Positions 44,433 to 52,117 of a DNA stretch of 64,000 bases are shown one piece after another. Source of the stretch: an uncultured Altererythrobacter sp. (lineage in GTDB: Bacteria > Pseudomonadota > Alphaproteobacteria > Sphingomonadales > Sphingomonadaceae); assembly GCA_946886565.1 (NCBI GenBank), contig CAMPIX010000008.1, positions 1-64,000 on the forward strand, read 5' to 3'. The position numbers were made by a program, and so were the translations under genes. Below the pieces are notes generated by a model, which was given only the letters and a program-made list of their open reading frames with translations, searched no databases and was not told the origin of the DNA. Position 1 is the stretch's first letter; each line of letters starts with the position of its first letter.

Positions 44433-44959
44433 AGCCCCGCTCGGCCCTCGCGCTGGCGCTCGCATTGCCGCTCGCCGGGCTCGCCGCGAGCTGGGCGAGC
44501 AGCCACCACGCGGCGCAGCAGGGCACCGAATGGGAGGTGCCGATCGCCGGCTACGACCCGCGCGACCTGCTGCGCGGCCACTACGTGATCTACCGCTACG
44601 ACTGGCCGGAGCTCGAGGGGCGCCGCACCAACCTCGCCCTTGAAACCGTCCTCTGCTTCGAGGGCGAACCGCCGCGCATCGCGCGCGTCTATCGTCCGGG
44701 CGCAAACGGCTGTCCCGGTCATTTCGTGCGCGCGAGCGGCGGCTGGAACGACCCGCAAGGCGGCCTCGCGAGCGGCCGGCTCTACGTCCCCCAGACCCGC
44801 GCCGCCGCACTCGAACGCCGCCTCGCCGACCCTGCGCTGCAAGGCATGCTCCGCATCCGCGTCCGCGACGATGGGCATATCACCCCGCTCGAGATCGAAT
44901 TCGTTCCCCGTTCCGCGGCCCGACCGCAGCTCCGCCTCGACACGGACGGAGTTAGTTGA
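44429..44959 (+). CDS. GDYXXLXY-domain protein, predicted periplasmic anchor
   Basis: A 176-residue protein with an N-terminal hydrophobic segment (residues 5-25, SALALALALPLAGLAASWAS) serving as anchor or signal. The defining block YDPRDLLRGHYVIYRYDWPE (about 42-61) matches the GDYXXLXY family, in which the G-H/D-Y-x-x-x-x-Y motif follows a D-P-R-D. A second block, VPQTRAAALERRL, comes near residue 118. The family occurs next to DUF2157/DUF4401 genes, as here, and has no known function. Translationally coupled by ATGA to the DUF2157 gene; a strong terminator follows 50 bases later. Confidence 0.85.
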   Translation: MKPRSALALALALPLAGLAASWASSHHAAQQGTEWEVPIAGYDPRDLLRGHYVIYRYDWPELEGRRTNLALETVLCFEGEPPRIARVYRPGANGCPGHFVRASGGWNDPQGGLASGRLYVPQTRAAALERRLADPALQGMLRIRVRDDGHITPLEIEFVPRSAARPQLRLDTDGVS

Positions 44960-45009
44960 TGAAACACATTCGCACGCAGCCGTTGCGTGCCAAAGAGGGC
45001 TCCGGATGC

Positions 45010-45041
45010 AAAAAGGCCCCGCTGCGAGACGGGGCCTTTTG
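45010..45041. terminator. Bidirectional terminator between the GDYXXLXY gene and ftsK
   Basis: A perfect 11-bp stem AAAAGGCCCCG/CGGGGCCTTTT (45011-45021 with 45030-45040) with loop CTGCGAGA. The A-run on one side and T-run on the other allow termination in either direction. It lies between a plus-strand gene ending at 44959 and the minus-strand ftsK ending at 45246. Confidence 0.88.
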
Positions 45042-45154
45042 GAATGCGCTGAAGGTGCGGGACCGGGCGGCATGGGGAGGGTGTGGCACGGGCGCGGGGG
45101 TGTAGGGAAACGATTTCGGCGCCTTAGTGCCCTATTAGGCCCCATATACCCAAC

Positions 45155-45229
45155 ATCCGTTCGTGGTGAGCTTGTCGAACCACGCGGGCACTTCGCCAGC
45201 GTCCTTCGACAGGCTCAGGACGAACGGAT
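45155..45229. repeat. GAGCTTGTCGA palindromic repeat doublet, copy 2
   Basis: Inverted arms 45155-45184 and 45200-45229, both bounded by ATCCGTTCG, carry TGAGCTTGTCGA and its near copy TGAGCCTGTCGA (read on minus). Flanking stems vary but pair: GTGGT/ACCAC on the left and GTCCT/AGGAC on the right. It lies 16 bases past the ftsK stop. Copy 1 is at 20017-20107. Confidence 0.85.
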
Positions 45230-45245
45230 CTAGGCACATTACGGA

Positions 45246-47582
45246 CTAAAGCGGATTCCCGTCCCGGTCGCGGTAGATGTCGCGGCGGCCGACGTGGTTG
45301 GCGGGGCCGACGAGGCCGTCTTCCTCCATCCGCTCGATCCATTTGGCGGCGGTGTTGTAGCCGACACCCATCTGGCGCTGGAGCCACGAGCCCGATGCCT
45401 TCTGGTTCTCGAACACGATCTGGCACGCCTGGCGGTATTTGCGTTCTTCGGGGTTGTCGCTCGCGGTCAGTTCGTCGTCGAAGCTGAAGCCGCCGTCCTC
45501 GGGCTCCTCGGTCACCGCGTCGACGTACTCGGGCTTGCCCTGGCCGCGCCAGTGGTCGGCGACCGCTTCGACCTCCTCGTCGCTCACGAACGGGCCGTGC
45601 ACGCGCACCATCGCGCCCGAGCTCGGCTTGTAGAGCATGTCGCCCTTGCCCAGCAGTTGTTCGGCGCCCTGTTCGCCCAGGATCGTGCGGCTGTCGATGC
45701 GGCTGGTGACGTGGAAGCTGATGCGGGTGGGCAGGTTGGCCTTGATCACGCCGGTGATGACGTCGACCGAGGGGCGCTGGGTGGCCATGATCAGGTGGAT
45801 GCCCGCGGCGCGGCTCTTCTGGCTGAGGCGCTGGATCAGCACCTCGATCTCCTTGCCGACCGTGACCATCAGGTCGGCCAGCTCGTCGACGATCAGGACG
45901 ATCTGCGGCAGCGGTGCGTAATCGAGCTGTTCTTCCTCGAACAGTTCCTCGCCCGTTTCGGGGTCGAACCCGGTCTGCACCCGGCGGCCCAGCGGCTTGC
46001 CCTTGGCGATCGCCGCCTTCACGCGCTCGTTGAACGAGTTGATGTTGCGCGAGTTGATCGAGCTCATCATGCGGTAGCGCCGCTCCATCTCCTCGACCGC
46101 CCACTTGAGCGCGCGGACCGACTTGTGCGGCTCGGTGACGACCGGGCTGAGCAGGTGCGGGATGTCGTCGTAGCTCTTGAGCTCGAGCACCTTGGGATCG
46201 ACCAGGATCATCCGGCATTCGTCGGGCGTGAAGCGGTACAGCAGGCTCAGGAGGATGCAGTTGAGCCCGACCGACTTGCCCGAGCCGGTAGTGCCCGCGA
46301 CGAGCAGGTGGGGCATCGCGGCGAGGTCGGCGACGATCGGCTCGCCGGCGATATCCTTGCCCAGGATGATCGGCAGGTTGCCCTTCGAACTGGCGAAGGC
46401 CTCGCACGCGGCGAGTTCCTTGAACGCGACCGTCTGGCGGTGCGCGTTGGGCAGTTCGATGCCCATCACGGTCTTGCCCGGAATGGGGGAGACGCGCGCG
46501 CTGATCGCGCTCATGTTGCGCGCGATGTCTTCGGCTAAGCCGACCACGCGGCTGGCCTTGATGCCCGGCGCGGGTTCCAGCTCGTACATCGTCACCACCG
46601 GGCCGGTGCGGACCGCGGTGATCTCGCCCTTGACGTTGAAATCGTCGAGCACCGTTTCGAGCAGGCGCGCGTTGCGTTCGAGCGCGAGCTTGTCGAGCTT
46701 GGGGCCCTTGTCGGCGGACGGTTCGGCGAGGATGTCGAGGCTCGGCAGCTCGTAGGCGGCGAACATGTCGCGCTGCTTGTCCTTCGCGAGGTTCGCGCGC
46801 TTGGGCGGGGCGCTGCGCTCGGCGATCTCGGGGCTGCGCCGCGGCGCGGCGGGCTGGCCGTCCTCGTCCTCCTCCACGACCGGCTTCGGCTTCGGGCGGG
46901 CGCGGCGGGGAAGGAACGGAATGTCCGCCTGCGGCAGCGCGGGCGCGCGCTTGAGGAACGTGGGCAGCGTCAGCAGCATGCGCCAGTCGATCGCGAACAC
47001 GCGGGTGACGAGCGCGACCCCGATCGCGAGGCTTGCCAGCGCCATGCCGCCGATCGCCCAGCCCTGCGCACTTTCGGGCAGGCGCGCGGCGATCGCTTCC
47101 ACGGCAGCCGCTCCGAGCAGTCCGGTAATGCCGCCCATCGAGGCGGGCAACGGCCAGCCGGGTCCGGGGAGCGCAAGCGCGAGCACGGTCGAGATCAACG
47201 CCATCGCCAGCAGCAGCAGGCCGACCGGGCGCAGCCAGTGGGTGTCGGTGTCGCGGTCCTCCTCCTCGACGTCGCGCCACAGCTTGCGCGCACCGACGTA
47301 AAGCAGCGGCAGCAGCAGCACCGAGGTCAGGCCGAACAGGAACAGCACGCGCTCGGCGGCCCAGGCGCCGCTCGCGCCCATCCAGTTGCCGATGTCGTCG
47401 CCGGCCGCCGCGGTCGAGGGGCTCGGGTCGGTCTGCGTGTAGCTGACCAGCGCCAGTGTCAGAAACACCGCGCAGCCCAACAGCACGCCCGCGCCGGCCA
47501 TCTGTGCGGCGCGGCGCAGACTGCGCCGGAACGCGGCGCGCCAGTCCGTCGTCGGCGATTTTCCGGCCGCGCGCGTGGCCAT
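45246..47582 (-). CDS. ftsK: DNA translocase FtsK
   Basis: A 778-residue septal DNA pump coordinating chromosome segregation with division. The N-terminus has about four membrane helices (residues ~25-190), then a short acidic/Pro linker (PKPKPVVEEDEDGQ), and the motor: LLVAGTTGSGKSVGLNCIL (Walker A), QIVLIVDELADLMVTVGKEI (Walker B), IHLIMATQRPSVDVITGVIK and THVTSRIDSRTIL-like FHVTSRIDSRTILGEQGAEQ. The C-terminal gamma winged helix (RQMGVGYNTAAKWIERMEED) reads KOPS sites. The linker is short compared with enterobacterial FtsK. The ATG at 47582 (MATRAAGKSP) is preferred to the one at 47618 for its AGGGGA site. Confidence 0.96.
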   Translation of the reverse strand: MATRAAGKSPTTDWRAAFRRSLRRAAQMAGAGVLLGCAVFLTLALVSYTQTDPSPSTAAAGDDIGNWMGASGAWAAERVLFLFGLTSVLLLPLLYVGARKLWRDVEEEDRDTDTHWLRPVGLLLLAMALISTVLALALPGPGWPLPASMGGITGLLGAAAVEAIAARLPESAQGWAIGGMALASLAIGVALVTRVFAIDWRMLLTLPTFLKRAPALPQADIPFLPRRARPKPKPVVEEDEDGQPAAPRRSPEIAERSAPPKRANLAKDKQRDMFAAYELPSLDILAEPSADKGPKLDKLALERNARLLETVLDDFNVKGEITAVRTGPVVTMYELEPAPGIKASRVVGLAEDIARNMSAISARVSPIPGKTVMGIELPNAHRQTVAFKELAACEAFASSKGNLPIILGKDIAGEPIVADLAAMPHLLVAGTTGSGKSVGLNCILLSLLYRFTPDECRMILVDPKVLELKSYDDIPHLLSPVVTEPHKSVRALKWAVEEMERRYRMMSSINSRNINSFNERVKAAIAKGKPLGRRVQTGFDPETGEELFEEEQLDYAPLPQIVLIVDELADLMVTVGKEIEVLIQRLSQKSRAAGIHLIMATQRPSVDVITGVIKANLPTRISFHVTSRIDSRTILGEQGAEQLLGKGDMLYKPSSGAMVRVHGPFVSDEEVEAVADHWRGQGKPEYVDAVTEEPEDGGFSFDDELTASDNPEERKYRQACQIVFENQKASGSWLQRQMGVGYNTAAKWIERMEEDGLVGPANHVGRRDIYRDRDGNPL

Positions 47583-47670
47583 TCGCAATTCCCCTGCTTC
47601 CCGTGTGCACCGCACCATGCGCCTTGCGGGACTCCCCCGTCAAGAATCCTGCGGTGGGGCGAGTCTGTGG

Positions 47671-47903
47671 TTCGCGCAAAGAAGCCAAGGCGCGAAGGAC
47701 TGATTCACACGAAGACACGAAGGCACGAAGCTGTTTCGCGTCACGCAGTGACGCGCTTCAATCGGAGATGTCGCTCCATATGTCGTTTGAAAGCGGCTTC
47801 GCCGCAGGCACTCCATCTTTGTGTCTTCGTGCCTTCGTGTGCTCAAACAAGGTGCGCAGCCCCCGCAGAACCGTTCTTCGCGTCTTGGCGTCTTCGCGCG
47901 AAA
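47671..47903. repeat. Dispersed nested inverted repeat, copy 2
   Basis: Same architecture as 6200-6413. Outer arms TTCGCGCAAAGAAGCCAAGG (47671-47690, continuing to 47699) and the inverse at 47874-47903; inner arms 47704-47730 and 47814-47841 built from CACGAAG units, in which the GACAC and GGCAC units are swapped between arms. The core has GCGTCAC/GTGACGC and the shared AAGCGGCTTCGCCGC block. It occupies most of the 326-base gap between ftsK and the thiE-like gene; I see no gene in that gap. Confidence 0.8.
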
Positions 47904-47908
47904 CAAAC

Positions 47909-48442
47909 TTATGAAAGGCCGTCGATCGCGGCCCAGCGGGGCCAGTCGAGTTCCGCGGCGCGGTCCGCGGTCATGCCCCCGAGCGCGATGACGGGCATTC
48001 GCGCGCGGGCGGCGAGCGCGCGGAAGCGCAGCGGACCGAGCGTGGCCGCGTCGGGGTGAGAGCGGGTCGGGAAGACCGGCGAGAGCGTCACCGCGTCGGC
48101 GCCGATCGCGTTCGCCGCATCGATCCCGCGCGCGTCGTGCGCGGTCGCGATTCGCAGCCGGCCGTTGCCGGGGCCGATCCGGCGCGCCGGGCCGTAGAGC
48201 CCGTCCGCGCCCCACACGCGCGCTTCGCCGGCGCTGCCCGAGAGGACCACACGATGTCCGCATTCGCGTGCGGCCCCCGCCAGCGTTTCGAAGCGCGTGC
48301 GGCGGCCTTTGGGGTCGAGATGGTAGTGGCGGAAGACGAAGCCCGAACCGCGCGGCAGCGCGCGCAAGGCAGACTCGAGCGCGGGGTCGTTGCGCGCGTC
48401 GGACAGAAGCCACAGGTCAGGCAAAGACTGGCGTCGCGACAT
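47909..48442 (-). CDS. Thiamine-phosphate synthase / TenI-family protein
   Basis: A 177-residue TIM-barrel protein with ThiE-like end motifs: GADAVTLSPVFPTRSHPDAA (the S-P-x-F-x-T-x-x-H-P phosphate loop) and MPVIALGGMTADRAAELDWP. The start is weakly conserved, and 177 residues is short for ThiE (about 210), so a TenI-like or divergent thiamine-salvage enzyme is as likely as true ThiE. The ATG at 48442 (MSRRQSLPDLWLLSDA) fits the family strand order; the frame continues upstream without homology. Divergent from yggS with 22 bases between starts. Confidence 0.8.
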   Translation of the reverse strand: MSRRQSLPDLWLLSDARNDPALESALRALPRGSGFVFRHYHLDPKGRRTRFETLAGAARECGHRVVLSGSAGEARVWGADGLYGPARRIGPGNGRLRIATAHDARGIDAANAIGADAVTLSPVFPTRSHPDAATLGPLRFRALAARARMPVIALGGMTADRAAELDWPRWAAIDGLS

Positions 48443-48464
48443 GCGCGCGCTATAGCGCCTCGCG

Positions 48465-49139
48465 ATGGAAAACCCAGACACCCCGCTCGAACAGGTCCAG
48501 GCGAAGATCGCCAAGGCGTGCAAGATCGCCCGGCGCGATCCGGGCGAGGTCACTCTGGTTGCGGTGAGCAAGACGCACCCTGCCGCCGCGATCGAGCCGC
48601 TCTTGCTGCAAGGCCAGCGCGTGTTCGGGGAGAACCGCGTGCAGGAGGCGCAGGCCAAGTGGCCCGCGCTGCGCGAGGCGCACCCCGCGGTGCAATTGCA
48701 CCTCGTCGGGCGGCTGCAATCCAACAAGGCCGACGACGCGGTGGCCACGTTCGACTGCATCCATTCGCTCGATCGCCCGAGCCTCGTTACGGCACTGGGC
48801 AAGGCGATGGACAAGGCGGACAAGCGTGTTCCATGCTTTGTCCAGGTCGATGTGGGGGAGGAGCCGCAGAAGGGCGGCTGCCCCGTCGCCGAACTACCCG
48901 CGCTGCTGGCGCAGGCGCGCGATGTCGATATTCCGCTCGCGGGCCTGATGTGCATCCCGCCGCTCGGGATCGAGCCGGCGCCTTTCTTCGCGCTGCTCGA
49001 CAAGCTCGCGCGCGACCACGGGCCAGCTGACGATACCTGGGGGCGCAGCATGGGCATGAGCGGCGACTACGAGACGGCGATCATGCTCGGCGCGACTCAC
49101 GTGCGCGTGGGCACGGCATTGTTCGGTTCGCGGGCCTGA
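48465..49139 (+). CDS. YggS/PLPBP-family pyridoxal-phosphate homeostasis protein
   Basis: A 224-residue PLP-binding TIM-barrel protein of the YggS family, which buffers cellular PLP and affects amino-acid and keto-acid pools. The cofactor Lys is in VTLVAVSKTHPAAAIEPLLL (near residue 36); further blocks are FGENRVQEAQAKW, HLVGRLQSNKADD, VDVGEEPQKGGC, GLMCIPP and SMGMSGDYETAIMLGATHVR. Length is normal. A terminator follows at once. It converges on the TonB receptor gene. Confidence 0.95.
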   Translation: MENPDTPLEQVQAKIAKACKIARRDPGEVTLVAVSKTHPAAAIEPLLLQGQRVFGENRVQEAQAKWPALREAHPAVQLHLVGRLQSNKADDAVATFDCIHSLDRPSLVTALGKAMDKADKRVPCFVQVDVGEEPQKGGCPVAELPALLAQARDVDIPLAGLMCIPPLGIEPAPFFALLDKLARDHGPADDTWGRSMGMSGDYETAIMLGATHVRVGTALFGSRA

Positions 49140-49144
49140 TGAAA

Positions 49145-49168
49145 AAGGGGCGCCCGGAGGCGCCCCTT
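49145..49168. terminator. Bidirectional terminator between yggS and the TonB receptor
   Basis: A perfect 10-bp stem AAGGGGCGCC/GGCGCCCCTT (49145-49154 with 49159-49168) with loop CGGA, five A before it and TTCC after. It begins 6 bases after the yggS stop and ends 24 bases from the receptor stop, so it can serve both convergent genes. Confidence 0.85.
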
Positions 49169-49191
49169 CCTTGCCACCACAGAATGGCGGG

Positions 49192-51975
49192 TCAGAACTC
49201 GCCGCGCACGGTGATGCCGTAGGTCCGCGGTTCGGCGAGGAACGCCGAGTAGGTCTGCTGCGGCGCCACGAACGGCGTGTTGAACGCCACCTGGGTGTAT
49301 TGTTCGTCGAACAGGTTCTGCACCCAGCCCTCGATCGAGAAGCGGCCCGCGATGTCGGTGAGGCCGATGCGGCCGTTGACCACCACGTAGCTGTCCTGCT
49401 CCTTGCCGAAGAGCAGGTCCGAGCCGGTGTTGTAGTTGTCGGTCATGCGGGCGTTGACGAACACCAGGCCGCGCATCCCGCTCGAGCCGATCGCAGGGGT
49501 CCACGAAGCCGAGGACGTGGCGACCCATTCGGGCGCGTTCGACAGGTTGTCGCCCGGCAGCAGCCGCAGCGCGGGATCGAGCGGCGCGCCGGTGTCGTTG
49601 CCGATCAGGTCTTCCTCGTAACTGGTGTCGGTGTAGGTCACGCCGAACGTGAAGCCGAGGTCCGGGATCGGATTGAGCGAGGCTTCGATCTCGACGCCCT
49701 GCGCGACTACGCCCGGCTGGACGTTCTCCGGCGCGCACGCCCCCGTCGCCGCGCTGGTATCCTGATCCGCGCCGCCGAGATCCTCCGAGCACGAATTGAC
49801 CGTCTGCACGAGGAAAACCGAACCGTTGAAGGTGTTCAGCTGGAAGTTGCTGAATTCCTGCCGGAACGCTGCCACGCTGAAACCGAATTCGCGGGTTGCG
49901 TACTTGGCGCCGATCTCGAACGCATCGACCGTTTCCTGGTCGAACTGCAGGTTCTCGACGTTGATGTTGTCGGCGTCGAGGAACAGCGGGTTGCTGAGCG
50001 CCGAACGGTCGAGATTGAAGCCGCCCGCCTTGTATCCGCGCGAATACGAGCCGTAGAGCATCAGATCGTCGGTCGCCTTCCAGCTCACGATCGCGGTGCC
50101 GGTGAACTCGCTCTCGTCGCGCGTGTCGGAGATCGAGACGCCGTCGAGCTCGGAGGTCGAGTTGCCCTGACACGAGAGCGCGAGGAGGCCTCCGCCCAGT
50201 TGTTGCAACGTCGGGCGCAACGCCGCCGGGAAATTGGCGAGGAATGCCGGATTGAGGAAGGTGCCGCCCTGCAGCGCGCGCTGTTGCGGGCAGAACACGT
50301 TGTCGTTGCTGAAGCTCGCGTCGAAATCCTTGGTTTCGTTCGTGTAACGAAGGCCCAGGGTGAGATCGAGCGTGTCGGTGACGTGGAAGATGTTGTGGGT
50401 GAAAAGCGCGAAGTTCTCGCTGGTCTGGTTGTACACGTCGCCCGTGCCGCCACGATCACGGACTTGCGACAGGATGTTGAGGCCGTTGACGAGCACGTCG
50501 CCTGCCGGGCCGAGCGCGCCGTCGAGCGGATTGGCGGGATCGCCGATCAGGGCCGCCTGCGCTCCGGCGCCGAGGCAGTTCGGATTCGCGGGGTTCACCG
50601 CGCCTGGGCCGAACGAACCGGCGAGCGCCAGTGTAATCCGGCAACTCGCGAACGTGCCGTACTGATCGCCGAAGCGCAGGTTGTCGCGCACCTCGAGCTT
50701 CTCGTTGGCGTAGAAGCCGCCGACGAGCCAGTCGAGCCGGTCGTCGAACAAAGTGCCTTGCAGGCGCAGTTCCTGGGTGAAGGTCTTGAACTCGCGCGCG
50801 CCCGCGTCGGGGCCCGGCGCGCGGTAGAGGATGTCCACCCCGGTGTAGTCGGTGTCCGACGCCTGGTTGTTCGCATATTCGCGATAGGCGGTGATCGAGG
50901 TCAGGCTGGCGCCGCCGAAATCCCAGTTGAGTTCGCCCGAGACGCCGTAGTCTTCGGTCTCGCCCTCGTAGGAGCGACCCGCGGTCGGATAGATGTCGCG
51001 GTTGAACGTGCCCTGGTTGAGCGCGCGCGGATCCTGCCCGAGCGCAAGCAGGATCGGGATGATCGGGTTCTGGGTGCTGGTCAGCGGCGGGCCGCCAATC
51101 CCCTTGGTGAACGGATCGAGACCGGGGCTGACGCGCGCGAGCGGGGCGAAGTCGGTCTGCACGAACACCGCCGCGCAGCACGCCTCTTCCTTCTTCGAAT
51201 AGTCGCCGATCAGGCGGAAGCTCAGCGTGTCGCTCGGCTCGAACAAAAGCTGTCCGCGCACGAGATAGCGGTCGCGGTTATTCACGTCGGTGTCGTTGAC
51301 GACATCGTTGTAGAAGCCATCGCGCTTGAAATAGACCCCGTCGACGCGCGCAGCGATCGTGTCGCTGAGCGGCGCGTTGACACCCGCCTCGACCCGGATC
51401 GCGTCGTAGTTGCCGTAGCTGAACGAGCCGTGGGCGCCGAAATCGAATTCGGGCGGGGCGGTGTAAATGCTGATCAGGCCGGCCGAGGAATTGCGGCCGC
51501 CGAGCGTGCCCTGGGGCCCGCGCAGGATCTCGATCCGCTCGATCGGGCCGAGCTCGCTCAGCGCATTGCCCGAACGCGAGCGATAGACGCCGTCGATGAA
51601 CACCGCGACCGAGCTTTCGAGGCCGGGGTTGTCGCCGACCGTGCCGATGCCGCGGATACGCGCCGAGCCGTTGGCTTCGTTGCCGGTCGAGGACACGAGC
51701 AGCGAAGGCGCGACCTGGTTCAGCTCGCGGATGTCGTTGGTACCCGATTTCTCGAGCAGCTCGCCCGAGACCGCCGAGACTGCGACCGGCACGTCGGCCA
51801 GCGACTGCTCGCGGCCCTGCGCGGTGACGACGATGACGTTGGTATCTTCCGCAGCGGCCGCTTCGGCTGCTGCTTCGTCCTGCCCTTCGGCATCCTGCGC
51901 CCAGGCGACTTGCGGAAGCAGCGCGATGCCAGCCCCGGCCAGAGCAAGCGCGCGTACCGATACCATGCGGGTCAT
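49192..51975 (-). CDS. TonB-dependent outer-membrane receptor
   Basis: A 927-residue gated barrel for energised uptake. Signal peptide MTRMVSVRALALAGAGIALL ending AWAQDAEG (about residue 28); a low-complexity Ala/Glu linker; then TonB-box-like NVIVVTAQGREQSLADVPVA and the plug (SAVSGELLEKSGTNDIRELN, IFIDGVYRSRSGNALSELGP, RIEILRGPQGTLGGRNSSAG). The barrel ends EPRTYGITVRGEF with the terminal Phe. The plug matches the large sphingomonad receptor group whose substrates are mostly unknown. A GGAGG lies 10 bases before the ATG. No transporter or regulator is adjacent, so the ligand cannot be inferred. Confidence 0.93.
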   Translation of the reverse strand: MTRMVSVRALALAGAGIALLPQVAWAQDAEGQDEAAAEAAAAEDTNVIVVTAQGREQSLADVPVAVSAVSGELLEKSGTNDIRELNQVAPSLLVSSTGNEANGSARIRGIGTVGDNPGLESSVAVFIDGVYRSRSGNALSELGPIERIEILRGPQGTLGGRNSSAGLISIYTAPPEFDFGAHGSFSYGNYDAIRVEAGVNAPLSDTIAARVDGVYFKRDGFYNDVVNDTDVNNRDRYLVRGQLLFEPSDTLSFRLIGDYSKKEEACCAAVFVQTDFAPLARVSPGLDPFTKGIGGPPLTSTQNPIIPILLALGQDPRALNQGTFNRDIYPTAGRSYEGETEDYGVSGELNWDFGGASLTSITAYREYANNQASDTDYTGVDILYRAPGPDAGAREFKTFTQELRLQGTLFDDRLDWLVGGFYANEKLEVRDNLRFGDQYGTFASCRITLALAGSFGPGAVNPANPNCLGAGAQAALIGDPANPLDGALGPAGDVLVNGLNILSQVRDRGGTGDVYNQTSENFALFTHNIFHVTDTLDLTLGLRYTNETKDFDASFSNDNVFCPQQRALQGGTFLNPAFLANFPAALRPTLQQLGGGLLALSCQGNSTSELDGVSISDTRDESEFTGTAIVSWKATDDLMLYGSYSRGYKAGGFNLDRSALSNPLFLDADNINVENLQFDQETVDAFEIGAKYATREFGFSVAAFRQEFSNFQLNTFNGSVFLVQTVNSCSEDLGGADQDTSAATGACAPENVQPGVVAQGVEIEASLNPIPDLGFTFGVTYTDTSYEEDLIGNDTGAPLDPALRLLPGDNLSNAPEWVATSSASWTPAIGSSGMRGLVFVNARMTDNYNTGSDLLFGKEQDSYVVVNGRIGLTDIAGRFSIEGWVQNLFDEQYTQVAFNTPFVAPQQTYSAFLAEPRTYGITVRGEF

Positions 51976-52117
51976 CTTATTATCCTCCACCATTGCGGAC
52001 GTCCGTGCGGTGCGGTGCGCGCCGCCTGCGTCCCTTGACGCTTTCGTTAACGTGAAGTCACCCGCGAGGAAACATTGTTTTCCACGAACTGCCAAAATTG
52101 CCCGATATGTGTTGCAT

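Noticed and set aside
40436..45145. A 1569-codon minus-strand frame
   Set aside because: Antisense to mgtC-like, ligD, DUF2157 and GDYXXLXY genes, all with solid motifs and overlapping start-stop junctions.
51976..52117. Riboswitch or operator ahead of the TonB receptor
   Set aside because: A TTGGCA-like -35 is present but there is no convincing -10, and I could not match the leader to a known riboswitch or Fur-box pattern.
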